The translations under genes were made by a program, and so were the position numbers. Below, in pieces: positions 33,973 to 43,274 of a stretch of 64,000 nt of DNA. Position 1 is the stretch's first letter. The number at the start of each line of letters is the position of its first letter. The notes below the pieces were generated by a model, which saw nothing but the letters and a program-made list of their open reading frames with translations, did no database searches and was not told where the DNA came from. Origin of the DNA: Halorussus litoreus (GTDB taxonomy: Archaea; Halobacteriota; Halobacteria; Halobacteriales; Haladaptataceae); the NCBI RefSeq assembly GCF_003382685.1, contig NZ_KZ859504.1, positions 17,265 through 81,264 on the forward strand, written 5' to 3'.

Positions 33973-34004
33973 GCCGCGCTCGCGCAGTCCTGCGCGAGCG
34001 CGGC
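33973..34004. repeat. perfect 14-bp hairpin after the deacetylase gene
   Basis: GCCGCGCTCGCGCA and its exact complement are separated by four bases. A second small hairpin (CGCGGCG/CGCCGCG) lies at 34062-34080, and the gap ends with GAGGGCTTTCGG, which resembles the right end of the GAAAG...CTTTC repeat. The 268-bp gap is otherwise empty. Confidence 0.75.
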
Positions 34005-34198
34005 AGGGAGGTACGGGGCGCAGTGCGGTTCCTCGGCAGATGAAAGGCGAGGAAGCGAGAGCGCGGCGCTTCACGCCGCGGCGACGCGAGCAGTGAAACC
34101 GCGAGCGAAGCGACCGAGGGCTTTCGGAAATGCCACGCCAACTTCGCCGGCGTATGTCAACAATTTGGCGACCGTTGAGCTGAAAAACGACGAACGAC

Positions 34199-36775
34199 CT
34201 ATTCGTCGGGCTCCACCCGCGCCAGCCGCATCGCGTTCCCGGTCACGCCGAGGCTCATCCCCATGTCGCCGACCAGAATCGCCACCGCGACCGACACCAG
34301 CCCGAGGGGGGCACCGACCGCCAGCACGGCCTTCACCGCGAGGCTGGCCCAGATGTTCTGCCGGATGACCGCGTTGGCCTTCCGGGAGAGCCGGTACAGG
34401 TACGGCACCTTCCGGAGGTCGTCGCCCAGCAGCGCGATGTCGGCGGTCTCGATGGCGGTGTCGGTCCCGGCCGCGCCCATCGCCACGCCGACCGTCGCGG
34501 CGGCGAGCGCGGGCGCGTCGTTCACGCCGTCGCCGACCATCGCGGCCGAGCCGTGGCGGTCGACCAACTCCTCGACGGCGTCGACCTTCTCCGCGGGGAG
34601 CAACTCCGCGCGGAACTCGTCGACGCCGACTTCCTCGGCCACGGCGCGGGCGGTGCCCTCGTTGTCGCCGGTCAGCATGACGCACTCGACGCCGAACGAC
34701 TGGAGGCGAGCCACCGTCTCGCGGGCGGCCGGGCGCACCTCGTCGGCGATGGCGAGCACGCCCTCCAGTTCCTCGTCCGTGCCGACGAGGACGACCGTCT
34801 TGCCCTCGCGCTGGAATCGCGGCACCACGTCGGCGAGCAGGTCGAGGCAGTCCTCGCGGTCCGCGCACCGGCTCTCGGTCGCCTCGGAGACGATCTGGCC
34901 GCCGTCCGTCATCGACTCCCCGCCGTCGGTGTGCAGGTGAACGTGTTCGAGGTCGAAGCCCAACTCCGCGAACAGCGCGGGCTTGCCGGCGTAGTGGGTC
35001 ACGCCGCCGAGGTCCGCGCGCACGCCCTTGCCCGTCAGGCTCTCGAAATTCTCGACGGGACGGTCCTCGCCCGATTCGTCATGGGGGTCCCCGCGCCGGT
35101 GACCCTCGTCCACGATGGCCTCCGCGATGGGGTGCTCGCTCCGGCGTTCGAGGTCGTGGGCACACCGCAGCACGTCCGACTCGTCGTTGTCCCCGAGCGC
35201 GACCACGTCGGTCACGGCGAGTTCGCCCGCGGTGAGCGTCCCGGTCTTGTCGAACGCGACCGCCTCGACCGTCCCCATGGATTCGAGGTGCGGGCCGCCC
35301 TTCACGAGCACGCCGTTTCGCGCCGCGCTGGTCACGCCGGAGACGACCGAGACGGGCGTCGAGATGACGAACGCGCACGGGCAGGCGACGACGAGGAGCG
35401 TCAGCCCGCGGACGAACCACACCCGGAACGGCTCGCCGAGCAGCGGCGGGACGAACGCGGTCAGGAGCGCCCCGACGACGATGATCGGCGTGTAGTAGCT
35501 CGCGAACCGGTCGACGAACTGCTCGCGGTCGGTGCGGTCGCGCTGGGCGTCGCCGACGAGTTCGACAACTTGCGACAGCGTGGTCTCGTTGGCCTCGGCG
35601 GTCGCCTCGACTTCGAGATACCCTTCCTCGTTGATGGTGCCGGCGAACACCTCGTCGCCGGGCGACTTGTCCACCGGGACGCTCTCGCCCGTGATAGGGG
35701 CCTGATTCACCGCGCTCGAACCCTCTAGCACGTCGCCGTCGACGGGTATCTTCTCGCCCGGCCGGACGACGACCGTCTCGCCGACCGCGACCTCCTCGAC
35801 AGGGACGGTCTCCTCGGTCGTCTCTCCATCGTCGTCAGATCGCCGGACCGTCGCGGTGTCGGGCGAGAGGTCCATCAGCTCGCGCATCGAGTCGCGGGCC
35901 CGATCCATCGAGAACTGCTCCAGTAGCTCGGCAACGCTGAACAGGACCGCCAGCGTGGCGGCCTCGAAGTAGAGGCCGACCGCGACCGCGGCGACCACGC
36001 CGGTCCCCATCAGCAGGTCGATGTCGAGGCTCAGCGTCTTCGCGGAGTAGTAGCCGTTCCGGAGGATGGCCTGCCCCGCGACCCCGGCAGCGAACAGGAG
36101 CAGGACGGCGGAGACGTGGAACTCGCGGCCGAGTGCCGAGAACAGGAGCGCGTCGGCGCTCGTGAGGAAGAACTCGACGGCGAGGCCCGCGACGAGGAAC
36201 GCGGCTCCGACCCACGTCTTGATGCCGCGCGGGCTCGTCCAGACCTCGCTCTTGTCGGCTACGCTCGGACCGCCACCGCTCGCGCCGGTGTCGCTTGTGC
36301 CTTCGTCGTCGCCCGAGGAGCCGACGACCTCGTAGCCCGCACCCTGAACCGCCGAGCGAACCTCGGCGGGGTCGGCGTCGCCGGTCACGAGCACCTCGCC
36401 CGTCGTCGGTCGAGTGTCGATTCCTTCGACTCCCGGCAGGCCGTCGAGGGCGTTCTCGACCTTGCCTGCGCAGGAGGCGCAGTCCATCTCCGGCACCGAG
36501 AGCCGAAGCTCTCCGGCGGTTTCGCTGTCGTCGCTCGCGATGGATCCGTCGCCTTCGACCCCGTATCCGGCCGCCTCGACGCGTTCGCGGACTGCCGCCG
36601 AGTCGGTCGCCGCCGCGTCGTAGGTGACCACCAGCGTGCCGGTCGTCGGTACCGGGTCGGTGTCGCGCACGCCGTCGAGGCGCTCGACGCTGCCGGTCAC
36701 CTTCCCGGCGCAGGACGGACAGTCCATCTCGGGGACCGAGAACCGGACCGTGCGTTCGCGCTCATCGGAACTCAT
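34199..36775 (-). CDS. zntA: P1B-type heavy-metal ATPase, Zn/Cd class, two HMA domains
   Basis: The 858-residue pump has two N-terminal heavy-metal domains (MDCPSCAGK near residue 17, MDCASCAGK near residue 95), eight membrane helices, ACPCAFVISTPVS in helix 6, the phosphorylation site DKTGT, and GDGVNDAPAL. The STP after CPC and VGDMGMSLGVT in helix 8 are typical of zinc/cadmium/lead exporters rather than copper exporters. A TATA-like TTAATAT about 25 bp upstream suggests a leaderless mRNA. An inverted repeat further upstream may be a metal-responsive operator. No regulator gene is adjacent. Confidence 0.92.
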   Translation of the reverse strand: MSSDERERTVRFSVPEMDCPSCAGKVTGSVERLDGVRDTDPVPTTGTLVVTYDAAATDSAAVRERVEAAGYGVEGDGSIASDDSETAGELRLSVPEMDCASCAGKVENALDGLPGVEGIDTRPTTGEVLVTGDADPAEVRSAVQGAGYEVVGSSGDDEGTSDTGASGGGPSVADKSEVWTSPRGIKTWVGAAFLVAGLAVEFFLTSADALLFSALGREFHVSAVLLLFAAGVAGQAILRNGYYSAKTLSLDIDLLMGTGVVAAVAVGLYFEAATLAVLFSVAELLEQFSMDRARDSMRELMDLSPDTATVRRSDDDGETTEETVPVEEVAVGETVVVRPGEKIPVDGDVLEGSSAVNQAPITGESVPVDKSPGDEVFAGTINEEGYLEVEATAEANETTLSQVVELVGDAQRDRTDREQFVDRFASYYTPIIVVGALLTAFVPPLLGEPFRVWFVRGLTLLVVACPCAFVISTPVSVVSGVTSAARNGVLVKGGPHLESMGTVEAVAFDKTGTLTAGELAVTDVVALGDNDESDVLRCAHDLERRSEHPIAEAIVDEGHRRGDPHDESGEDRPVENFESLTGKGVRADLGGVTHYAGKPALFAELGFDLEHVHLHTDGGESMTDGGQIVSEATESRCADREDCLDLLADVVPRFQREGKTVVLVGTDEELEGVLAIADEVRPAARETVARLQSFGVECVMLTGDNEGTARAVAEEVGVDEFRAELLPAEKVDAVEELVDRHGSAAMVGDGVNDAPALAAATVGVAMGAAGTDTAIETADIALLGDDLRKVPYLYRLSRKANAVIRQNIWASLAVKAVLAVGAPLGLVSVAVAILVGDMGMSLGVTGNAMRLARVEPDE

Positions 36776-36842
36776 TGGATGGACGTAGCCGCCGAAGCGA
36801 TATTAACCCTACTGTCACGAACCCGGTCGAAATTAGGAGTTC

Positions 36843-36871
36843 TTAACAACGATTACGGTAGTAGTTGTTAA
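36843..36871. promoter_or_regulatory. inverted repeat upstream of the metal ATPase
   Basis: TTAACAAC (36843-36850) and GTTGTTAA (36864-36871) are perfect 8-bp arms with a 13-bp spacer, about 70 bp before the ATPase start and 45 bp beyond its TATA region. The AT-rich dyad is unusual in this GC-rich DNA and could bind an ArsR-type regulator. It could equally serve a gene to its right. Confidence 0.45.
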
Positions 36872-37028
36872 TAATGGGCAACGGAACGTTCCTCTCGGTC
36901 CAACGAGGGATTTCTCTGGCGCTGAAACCGTTCACGGGAGTTCATTGCGTTGGGTATCGGCCGTAATCGCAAACGGTCGGCAACAGTGTGTCCGACTTAT
37001 TGTGAGTCGCTCGCAAGTAGGGAACGAG

Positions 37029-37142
37029 ATGAGCGCCTTCAGGGGAACGGGCACGAACGCGCTGAAGATCGGGGCGGCCGTCACCGTCCTCGCGGCGGAA
37101 CTGCTCGCCGCCATCCTACTCCTCATCGTGGTCGTGGGATGA
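37029..37142 (+). CDS. small single-helix membrane protein (37 residues)
   Basis: An ATG at 37029 opens a 37-residue frame. A short polar start (MSAFRGTGTNALK) is followed by one long hydrophobic helix rich in Ala, Leu and Val, ending VVVG. It is oriented toward the 3' end of the RNase P RNA gene. No family is recognised. Composition and a clear membrane helix support it over the overlapping basic frames. Confidence 0.5.
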   Translation: MSAFRGTGTNALKIGAAVTVLAAELLAAILLLIVVVG

Positions 37143-37199
37143 GGCCGGGCGAGGTCGAGTCGGGGAAACGTTGACAGCTGCACCGCTCGTCGTACGAAA

Positions 37200-37651
37200 G
37201 CGGCTGAGGGGAGTAAGCCCCCTTCTGTTCGGCCGAGTATTCGGCTGAGCGTCCGCGTCGTCGTCCGAGCTACCTTGGCGATGCGAAGCATCGCGTGACG
37301 CGGACTTGCACCGGCGAGGGTTCGCCGTTCCATCCATTCTCTCCCGTCTGCGTGCTGGCAACGCCAGCACGTTTAGTGAGGCGGCAGGGCCGCCGCACGC
37401 CCTCGATTGATTAACTCCCCGTTCCTTCACTCGGCACGTGCCTTCGCTCGGTCGGGGTTCGCATATCTCATCGGTCGGGGAGAGGGGTCTCGTTTCTGTT
37501 CCAGAGCCAGCGGTCTCCCGCTCCGGGCTTGCGCCCGGTCGCCCGCCCGGACGGTGGGGGGACTTTCCTCACGTGGATGCCGGGGCCACCGACACCGTGT
37601 GCGCGCGGCGTGCGCCGCGCGCTCCCGCGGGAACTCGGCTCCCTCTGCCGT
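37200..37651 (-). ncRNA. rnpB: RNase P RNA
   Basis: The minus strand contains the universal RNase P core blocks: GAGGAAAGTC (37561-37570, the 5' half of P4) and AGAAGGGGGCTTACT (37212-37226, the 3' half of P4). The ends pair as P1 (GGC-A-GAGGG with CCCTC-A-GCC), giving boundaries close to 37651 and 37200 and a length of about 450 nt, normal for haloarchaeal type A RNA. It removes 5' leaders from tRNA precursors. The exact ends are inferred from P1 pairing and the TATA position. Confidence 0.92.
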
Positions 37652-37673
37652 TCGAAGGTAGGTGCTGGCCGGC

Positions 37674-37679
37674 TTTAAG
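37674..37679 (-). promoter_or_regulatory. TATA box of rnpB
   Basis: The minus-strand CTTAAAG lies about 25 bp before the inferred 5' end of RNase P RNA at 37651. Confidence 0.55.
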
Positions 37680-37905
37680 GCGTTCGGTGAGATCGGGGTT
37701 CGATCCTGGGGAAATGCACCATTACCGGTGTCGGGACGGTCGTTGCCGGGATTCGACCAGCTATTCCCGAGTTAGTCACCGATTACCGACTTCAGGCACG
37801 GCGTGACGTCGTGCTAATCGTTCCCATCTGAACGGTATCGGAACGTTTCCGTCTTTAGTATTGAAGGGAAGACTTGAAGGTACTTCCTGCCATAGAGAAT
37901 TACGT

Positions 37906-38508
37906 ATGGCACAGGCTCAGGCAGTAACTCTCTCCTACGAGGATGGTACGCGGGCGGTCGAACTCGCACGCGAGTCCGTCGAATCCTACGTCATCAACGG
38001 CCAGCGCGAGCAGCCCGGCAGCATGCGCGAAGCGTTCTACGCACGCACGGGGGTGTTCGTTCGGCTCGCGTCCACGCGAGGGCGCTGCCGCCTTCGAGGC
38101 TGCGACGGCGCGTACGAGGGAAGCGACCAGCTCGGCCATCTCATCGTCGACTCGGCCATCAGCGCCGCCAGCGACGACTCGTGTGGTTCCGAGGTGGAGG
38201 AGGCCGAACTTCCGAACCTGCAGATCTCGGTGTGCGTGGTCCAGGACACGCGCCTCTCGGAGGACCCGGTCGAAGACGTCGAACTCGGCACCCACGGGGT
38301 CGCCGTCGAGGGTCGGGGCAAGCAGGCGTGGATGTACCCCACGGTGCCCGAGGAGAACGACTGGAGCGTCTTCGAGTATCTCGACCGGACCTGCCGGAAG
38401 GCGGGCCTTCCGCGCGGCGCGTGGGAGGACGACGACGTTCACGTCACGCTGTTCGACGGCCAGGTGTTCACCGAGCGCGAGCCCGAAGGCACGGTCGAAG
38501 AGAGATAA
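37906..38508 (+). CDS. AMMECR1 domain protein
   Basis: The 200-residue protein covers an AMMECR1 domain. It has ESVESYVINGQRE, GVFVRLASTRGRCRLRGCDGAY (the RGC signature near residue 62) and a C-terminal PEENDWSVFEYLDRTCRKAGLP. The family is widespread in archaea and eukaryotes, and its biochemical role is unknown; in some archaea it is encoded near radical-SAM and MEMO proteins, not seen here. The ATG at 37906 is supported by the usual family start. Confidence 0.9.
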   Translation: MAQAQAVTLSYEDGTRAVELARESVESYVINGQREQPGSMREAFYARTGVFVRLASTRGRCRLRGCDGAYEGSDQLGHLIVDSAISAASDDSCGSEVEEAELPNLQISVCVVQDTRLSEDPVEDVELGTHGVAVEGRGKQAWMYPTVPEENDWSVFEYLDRTCRKAGLPRGAWEDDDVHVTLFDGQVFTEREPEGTVEER

Positions 38509-38695
38509 GTTAGGTCCTTTTTGGAGGGTGCTGGCAGTGCAATGTCCGGTGAGACTATCGTAACGTGAGAGGCCTCGAAAGCCCTCACGCGCTCGCCCGT
38601 TCAGTCCGCCAGGGAATCGGTTGATTCGCTTGCCGAAGCGACCGGCTGGTCGGGACGAGCTTGGAAAACCCGGTCCAGCAGAGCGCAAAGCCGAC

Positions 38696-39844
38696 CTATT
38701 CCTCCTCGCGGAACCCCACGGCGTCGGCGTCCGCCAGCGCGCGCTCGGCGGCCTCGTCCACTTCGAACTCTCGGACGATCTCGCCGTCGCGGACGAGCGG
38801 TTCGAGCAGGGGTTCGCCCTCGGGGTCCGCGCGGTCGGCGAGGCCCACGTGGTGGCCGCCGTCGGGGGTTCGGAACGCCTGCTTGACGCCCGAGAGCTTC
38901 CCGCGCTTCGAGACCGCCTCGCCGTCGCGTTCCACGATGTCGAGCGCGAAGTCGAGCGGGTCGGCGTTGCTGACGTGGCCGCCGACGCCGAAGCCGTCCG
39001 CCACGTCCCGGAGAGTCCGAAGTTCCTCCGGGCCGAGTCCGCCGCTGACGAAGATCTCCACGTCGTCGTAGCCCCGCGCGTCGAGTTCCCACCGGACCTC
39101 GCGGACGATGTGGCAGAAGTCCCCGCGGCGCGAACTCGTGGTATCGAGTCGCACTCCGTCGAGCGCGTCGCCGAGCGCCTCGGCGGCGCGGATGGACTCG
39201 TCCTTCTCGTCGGCGTACGTGTCGGCGATGGCGATGCGGGGCACCTCGGGCGCGACCGCGTCGTCGAACGCGGTCCACGCGGCCTCCTGGTCGCCGAACG
39301 CGATGACCAGCGCGTGGGGCATCGTCCCGCTGGCTTCCCGGCCGAGCACCTCGCCCGCCGCGACGTGCGAGAAGCCGTCGAGACCGCCGATCAGCGCGCC
39401 GCGCTCGACGACTGGCGCGATGGCGGGGTGGACGTGACGCGCGCCGAAGCTCAGGACCGAGGAGTCCGGGGCGGCCCGTCGGGTTTCGAGCGCAGCGGTG
39501 GCGATACCGCTCTGGTGGGAGAGAAAGCCCAGCAGCGAGGTCTCGTACCGCGCGAAGTCGAGGTAGTCGCCTTCGATTCGCATCACGGGCCCGCCGTCGA
39601 ACAGTTGCCCCTCGCGCATCGCGTCAACGTCGACTGGCAGTCCTTCGAGCAAGCGGGCGGCGTCTTTCACGCCCGCGAGCAGGTCGAACTCGCCGGTCGG
39701 GAACTGATCTTGGGTCACCTCCGCGACGACTCGCGGGTTCCGGCCGGCGGCCTCCAGCGTCTCCTCGGTCCGCAGGAAGTAGGCGTCGGTCGCGGTCCCG
39801 TCGCGGACGGCCGACTCCGACACTACGTCGAACCGGTCGCTCAT
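38696..39844 (-). CDS. pncB: nicotinate phosphoribosyltransferase
   Basis: The 382-residue enzyme joins nicotinate to PRPP in NAD salvage. Family features include TDAYFLRTEETL near residue 20, SFGARHVHPA near residue 133, GTMPHALVIAFGD near residue 173 and FVSGGLGPEELRTL near residue 275. The archaeal-length form lacks the long C-terminus of the E. coli enzyme. The ATG at 39844 begins the conserved protein. A nicotinamidase gene, the step before, lies 1.8 kb away beyond the Hvo_1808-like gene. Confidence 0.9.
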   Translation of the reverse strand: MSDRFDVVSESAVRDGTATDAYFLRTEETLEAAGRNPRVVAEVTQDQFPTGEFDLLAGVKDAARLLEGLPVDVDAMREGQLFDGGPVMRIEGDYLDFARYETSLLGFLSHQSGIATAALETRRAAPDSSVLSFGARHVHPAIAPVVERGALIGGLDGFSHVAAGEVLGREASGTMPHALVIAFGDQEAAWTAFDDAVAPEVPRIAIADTYADEKDESIRAAEALGDALDGVRLDTTSSRRGDFCHIVREVRWELDARGYDDVEIFVSGGLGPEELRTLRDVADGFGVGGHVSNADPLDFALDIVERDGEAVSKRGKLSGVKQAFRTPDGGHHVGLADRADPEGEPLLEPLVRDGEIVREFEVDEAAERALADADAVGFREEE

Positions 39845-39892
39845 ACGTACCGCCTCGGGAGAGTCATGTCCGGACGTACCTCGGGCGAAGCG

Positions 39893-39898
39893 AAAAAA
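39893..39898 (-). terminator. T6 run after the Hvo_1808-like gene
   Basis: A minus-strand T6 run follows the Hvo_1808-like stop codon by about 40 bp and precedes pncB, consistent with archaeal termination. Confidence 0.4.
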
Positions 39899-39936
39899 CC
39901 CCGCGTTTGTCGCTCGTTTCCTCCCCGTTTCCGCCG

Positions 39937-41475
39937 CTACTGTTCGGGTGCCGCGCCCTCGCGGACCTCCGACAGCTGGTCGACGCTGGGCGCGTTCACC
40001 ACGACCACGGTGTCGCCCTGCTGGCCGACGTAGAACGCGTCGCCGAACTCGCTGTCGTCGGGCACGCGCCACGTGTCCGCGTGGCCGTCGACCGACTCGG
40101 CGTCGTGGTAGTCGAGCAGCTGCTGGTAGCCGTCGACGAACTCCTGCGCGTCTGCTTCGGAGTCCCAGACGGACTTCCAGACGTAGCCGGTCTCGTTCTC
40201 GGCGGCGGACTCGCTGGTGTACACTGCGAGCTTGTCGCCGTCCCAGCCGTTCGAGTAGCTACTGTTGTAGTTCATCGGGTCGAACTGCTGGATCTGGTTG
40301 CTCCCCTCCTTCAGATTGAAGAACTGCTGGGCCGAGACGATCTGGGTCTGGCCCTGGCTCGGGTAGTAGGGGTAGAACAGCATCGAGACGATGCCCGCCT
40401 CGCCGACGCTCCCGTAGCTCGGCCGGGCGTCGAGCCGCAGGCGGTCCCAGTCCGCGCTCGAACGGTCCTCCACGTTGAACTCGGCGGGCTGGTCCTCGCC
40501 GTACTTGTTCGGGTGGATGACCTGCTCCGTGCTGGCGGGCGGGTCCTCGTAGAGGTCGTTGACGGCCTCCCAGCCGCCCCGTCGCTGGATCGACCGCACG
40601 AACGCCGGGCCGTCGCTGTACGGCTGGAACTTCAGGAGGTACGGACCGAAGTTGGCGAGCTGGCCGCTCGACCCCGACTCCGACGTGGGGGTCAGGCAGT
40701 CGCCGTTCCACTCGTCCTGACACCGCTGGGAGTAGAGGTAGTCGACGTAGTTGCCGTCACCCTCGATGAGGCCGTCCTTGGCGTTGTGGAGCTCGCGCGT
40801 GGACTGGTTGAACGAGCCGAAGTCGAACTTCTGGTCCTGAAGCGCGTGGAACAGCTCCTGGGAGAGCGTGATCTCGTCGAGCTGGGGCGTCGACGTGTTC
40901 TCGGAGACCACGACGATGCGCTCCTCGCTCGGGCTGTAGTAGCCGCCGACCGACGTGCCGGAGTTGGCGTTCTGGACCGCGATGGAGTCGGTGGACTCGC
41001 CGATCATGAACAGCGCTTCGTACTTCGCGTTGTCGAACAGCCGCCGGTCGTTCGGCGTCGAGCCGCCGCGCTGCTCCTCGCGGAACTCGTCGCGCGTCAC
41101 GATCTCGACGGGCACCTGTTCTTCGAACTCCAACTCGCGGATCTGCTCGACGCGGGCCATCGCGCGAGCGACGGTCCGGTTCATCTCCGTGTCGTTCAGC
41201 CCGTTCTCGGGGTTCACGTCGATGGTCTCGTTGTACCAGATGCCCGCCTCCCACCCGAGTACGTCGGTCCCGGGGTCGTCGGGCTTGACGACTTCCTCGG
41301 CGTCGTCGCTGGTCGTCGATTCCGTTCCGGCGTCGGAGTCGGTCGTTCCCGGCTCCGAGTCGACACCGGTCGTCACGTCCGTCGTGTCTGCCGTCGTGGT
41401 CCCACCGCCGGGGGCCTGCGAACAACCCGCGACGACGAGCATCAGCACGACTGCGATTGCGATGCTGGTGCGCAT
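39937..41475 (-). CDS. Hvo_1808 family surface lipoprotein
   Basis: The 512-residue protein has a Sec-like signal and lipobox VAGC near residue 17, then a Thr/Asp/Glu tether to about residue 65. The large extracellular domain matches the haloarchaeal Hvo_1808 family. At about residue 210 it has LSQELFHALQDQKF, which resembles an HExxH zinc-peptidase helix but with Gln in place of the first histidine. Whether it is a degenerate metallopeptidase is an open question. The ATG at 41475 is preferred to an upstream TTG. Confidence 0.8.
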   Translation of the reverse strand: MRTSIAIAVVLMLVVAGCSQAPGGGTTTADTTDVTTGVDSEPGTTDSDAGTESTTSDDAEEVVKPDDPGTDVLGWEAGIWYNETIDVNPENGLNDTEMNRTVARAMARVEQIRELEFEEQVPVEIVTRDEFREEQRGGSTPNDRRLFDNAKYEALFMIGESTDSIAVQNANSGTSVGGYYSPSEERIVVVSENTSTPQLDEITLSQELFHALQDQKFDFGSFNQSTRELHNAKDGLIEGDGNYVDYLYSQRCQDEWNGDCLTPTSESGSSGQLANFGPYLLKFQPYSDGPAFVRSIQRRGGWEAVNDLYEDPPASTEQVIHPNKYGEDQPAEFNVEDRSSADWDRLRLDARPSYGSVGEAGIVSMLFYPYYPSQGQTQIVSAQQFFNLKEGSNQIQQFDPMNYNSSYSNGWDGDKLAVYTSESAAENETGYVWKSVWDSEADAQEFVDGYQQLLDYHDAESVDGHADTWRVPDDSEFGDAFYVGQQGDTVVVVNAPSVDQLSEVREGAAPEQ

Positions 41476-41667
41476 CCTCTGTGCCAATCACGTTGGGCTA
41501 CTCCGTCAAAAATCTCTTGATGGGCCGATGAAAAATGCGGTCGCGAGTCGGGGTCGGCGGGACTCGACTCGCCGCGGTCGGTTCACCTCCCGTCCGTCGT
41601 CAGCGGAGTCGCCGAACCCCAACCATCGTCGGAAAGTATTTTCGACCAGTACGCACTACCCTCGCAC

Positions 41668-42246
41668 ATGAACGTCGACCCCGAAGCGACGGCAGTCGTA
41701 GTCGTGGACATGCAAAACGGCTTCTGCCACCCGGACGGCAGCCTCTACGCGCCCGCCAGCGAGGACGCCATCGCGGACGTAACCGACGTGGTTTCCCGTG
41801 CGCGCGAGGCCGGCGCGTCGGTCGTGTACACCCGCGACGTCCACCCGAACGAGCAGTTCGAGGGCAACCACTACTACGACGAGTTCGCCCGCTGGGGCGA
41901 GCACGTCGTCGAGGGCTCGTGGGACGCGCGACTCCACGACGACCTCGACGTGCGCGAAGACGACCACATCGTGGAGAAACACACCTACGACGCGTTCTAT
42001 CAGACGGACTTGGAGGGGTACCTCGACAGTCACAAGATCGACGACCTGCTCATCTGCGGGACGCTGGCGAACGTCTGCGTGCTCCACACCGCGGGGAGCG
42101 CAGGACTCCGGGACTACCGCCCGGTGCTGGTCGAGGACGCGATTGGCTACATCGAAGAGGAGCACAAGGAGTACGCGGTCGAGCACTCGGACTGGCTGTT
42201 CGGCGAGGTGACGACGACCGAGGAGATCTCGTTCCAGACGGAATAG
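41668..42246 (+). CDS. pncA: isochorismatase family nicotinamidase
   Basis: The 192-residue hydrolase shows VVVDMQNGFCHPDGSL near residue 12 (catalytic Asp), TRDVHPNEQFEGNHYY near residue 50, a lysine in VEKHTYDAF near residue 100 and CGTLANVCVLHTA near residue 130 (catalytic Cys136 region). It deamidates nicotinamide to nicotinate, the substrate of the nearby PncB. Isochorismatase-like proteins with other substrates exist, but the pncB neighbourhood supports this call. Confidence 0.85.
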   Translation: MNVDPEATAVVVVDMQNGFCHPDGSLYAPASEDAIADVTDVVSRAREAGASVVYTRDVHPNEQFEGNHYYDEFARWGEHVVEGSWDARLHDDLDVREDDHIVEKHTYDAFYQTDLEGYLDSHKIDDLLICGTLANVCVLHTAGSAGLRDYRPVLVEDAIGYIEEEHKEYAVEHSDWLFGEVTTTEEISFQTE

Positions 42247-42316
42247 TCGAGTTCGACCTGTAACAGTTTTCAGGGGGTTCACGTCCGGCTGGCACGTTGC
42301 TGACGAGGTACCGGAG

Positions 42317-43219
42317 CTACCTGTCTGTCTCGAAACGAACCTCGACCGCCTCTCCGACCTCGAAATCCACGTCCGGACAGACCAACTTCACCCCCAGCGC
42401 CTCGCGCGCGAGGAACAACGAGATGCCCGTGATGGGCGTCCCGTTCGCCAGCACGGTCAGGTCGTCCCACGCGACCGTTCGGCCCGCCGCCGTCCCGACG
42501 CCCTGACCCGCCAACGAGACGGTCTCCGGACTACCGTCGCCGAGAACACCACCGCCGTCGTAGTGGGGAAGGCCGCCGTCGAGGACGCCATCGTCTTCGG
42601 TTCCGCTCGGGTCCGGTGCGATTCCGGCGAAGCGCTCGCCGGGTGCGGGATGATCCGGTGCGTCGAGGACGACGTAGGTGTCGCCGCGCACGAGGACGGT
42701 CCCCGTCCCGTCCCACGGAACTCCGGCTATTCCCGCGCTTGGAGCGACCTCGACCGGGAGCGACCCCGAGGCTCGGTAGGGGTTCGCGTCGCGCTCGCGG
42801 AACCCCAGATGCAGGTGGTTGTCGACCCACGGCGCGAAGAAGCCCGAGCGAACCATCTCGCCGAGCGAGTCGCCGAGAGCCACCTCGTCGCCCGGCTCGA
42901 CCGCGGGGTCGACGTGGAGGACTCGCGCGAGGTGGTCGCCGGTGTCAACCACGACGAGGTGGTCGTGTGCCGCGGCGTAGGGCTTCGGCGGGGCCTCGAC
43001 GGTCCGGGTCGCGACGACCTCGCCGGCGACTGGGCTCGGGGCGGCGGTTTCGCGATTCTCGTCGCTGTCGTTCGCCTCGTCTCCGTCACCTGCCTCGCGC
43101 CAGTCCCCCCGGTGCGGGTACAGATCTATCGCGCACCCCGCGTCGTGGGCGGCGTACGGCGAGTTGTACAGCGAGAAGCGCGGGAACCGCGCCAGCGCGG
43201 CCGGGCCGACGGTGACCAT
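42317..43219 (-). CDS. LytM/M23-like domain protein
   Basis: The 300-residue protein lacks a clear signal peptide. Residues ~20-160 look like a degenerate M23 (LytM) fold: AGCAIDLYP where M23 has HxGxD, PVAGEVV, a hydrophobic strand pair, VEPGDEVALGDSLGEM, and DNHLHLGFRE resembling the HxH zinc motif. The C-terminal half is beta-rich with a Gly/Asp-rich loop. Archaea lack murein, so the substrate is unknown and the site may be non-catalytic. It is divergent from the lipoate ligase-like gene across only 55 bp. Confidence 0.6.
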   Translation of the reverse strand: MVTVGPAALARFPRFSLYNSPYAAHDAGCAIDLYPHRGDWREAGDGDEANDSDENRETAAPSPVAGEVVATRTVEAPPKPYAAAHDHLVVVDTGDHLARVLHVDPAVEPGDEVALGDSLGEMVRSGFFAPWVDNHLHLGFRERDANPYRASGSLPVEVAPSAGIAGVPWDGTGTVLVRGDTYVVLDAPDHPAPGERFAGIAPDPSGTEDDGVLDGGLPHYDGGGVLGDGSPETVSLAGQGVGTAAGRTVAWDDLTVLANGTPITGISLFLAREALGVKLVCPDVDFEVGEAVEVRFETDR

Positions 43220-43274
43220 CGTCCGGCCGTCCGAGACGCGAGGATTTAGGTACTCCGGATGCGACCGTCTCACC

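Noticed and set aside
34199-36775. Copper-exporting class for the P-type ATPase
   Set aside because: Two HMA domains would allow it, but the STP after CPC and the DMG motif in the last helix fit zinc/cadmium pumps.
37660-37720. A tRNA-like T arm (GGGGTTCGATCC) upstream of rnpB
   Set aside because: No matching acceptor, D or anticodon arms could be drawn around it. It lies in the rnpB promoter leader.
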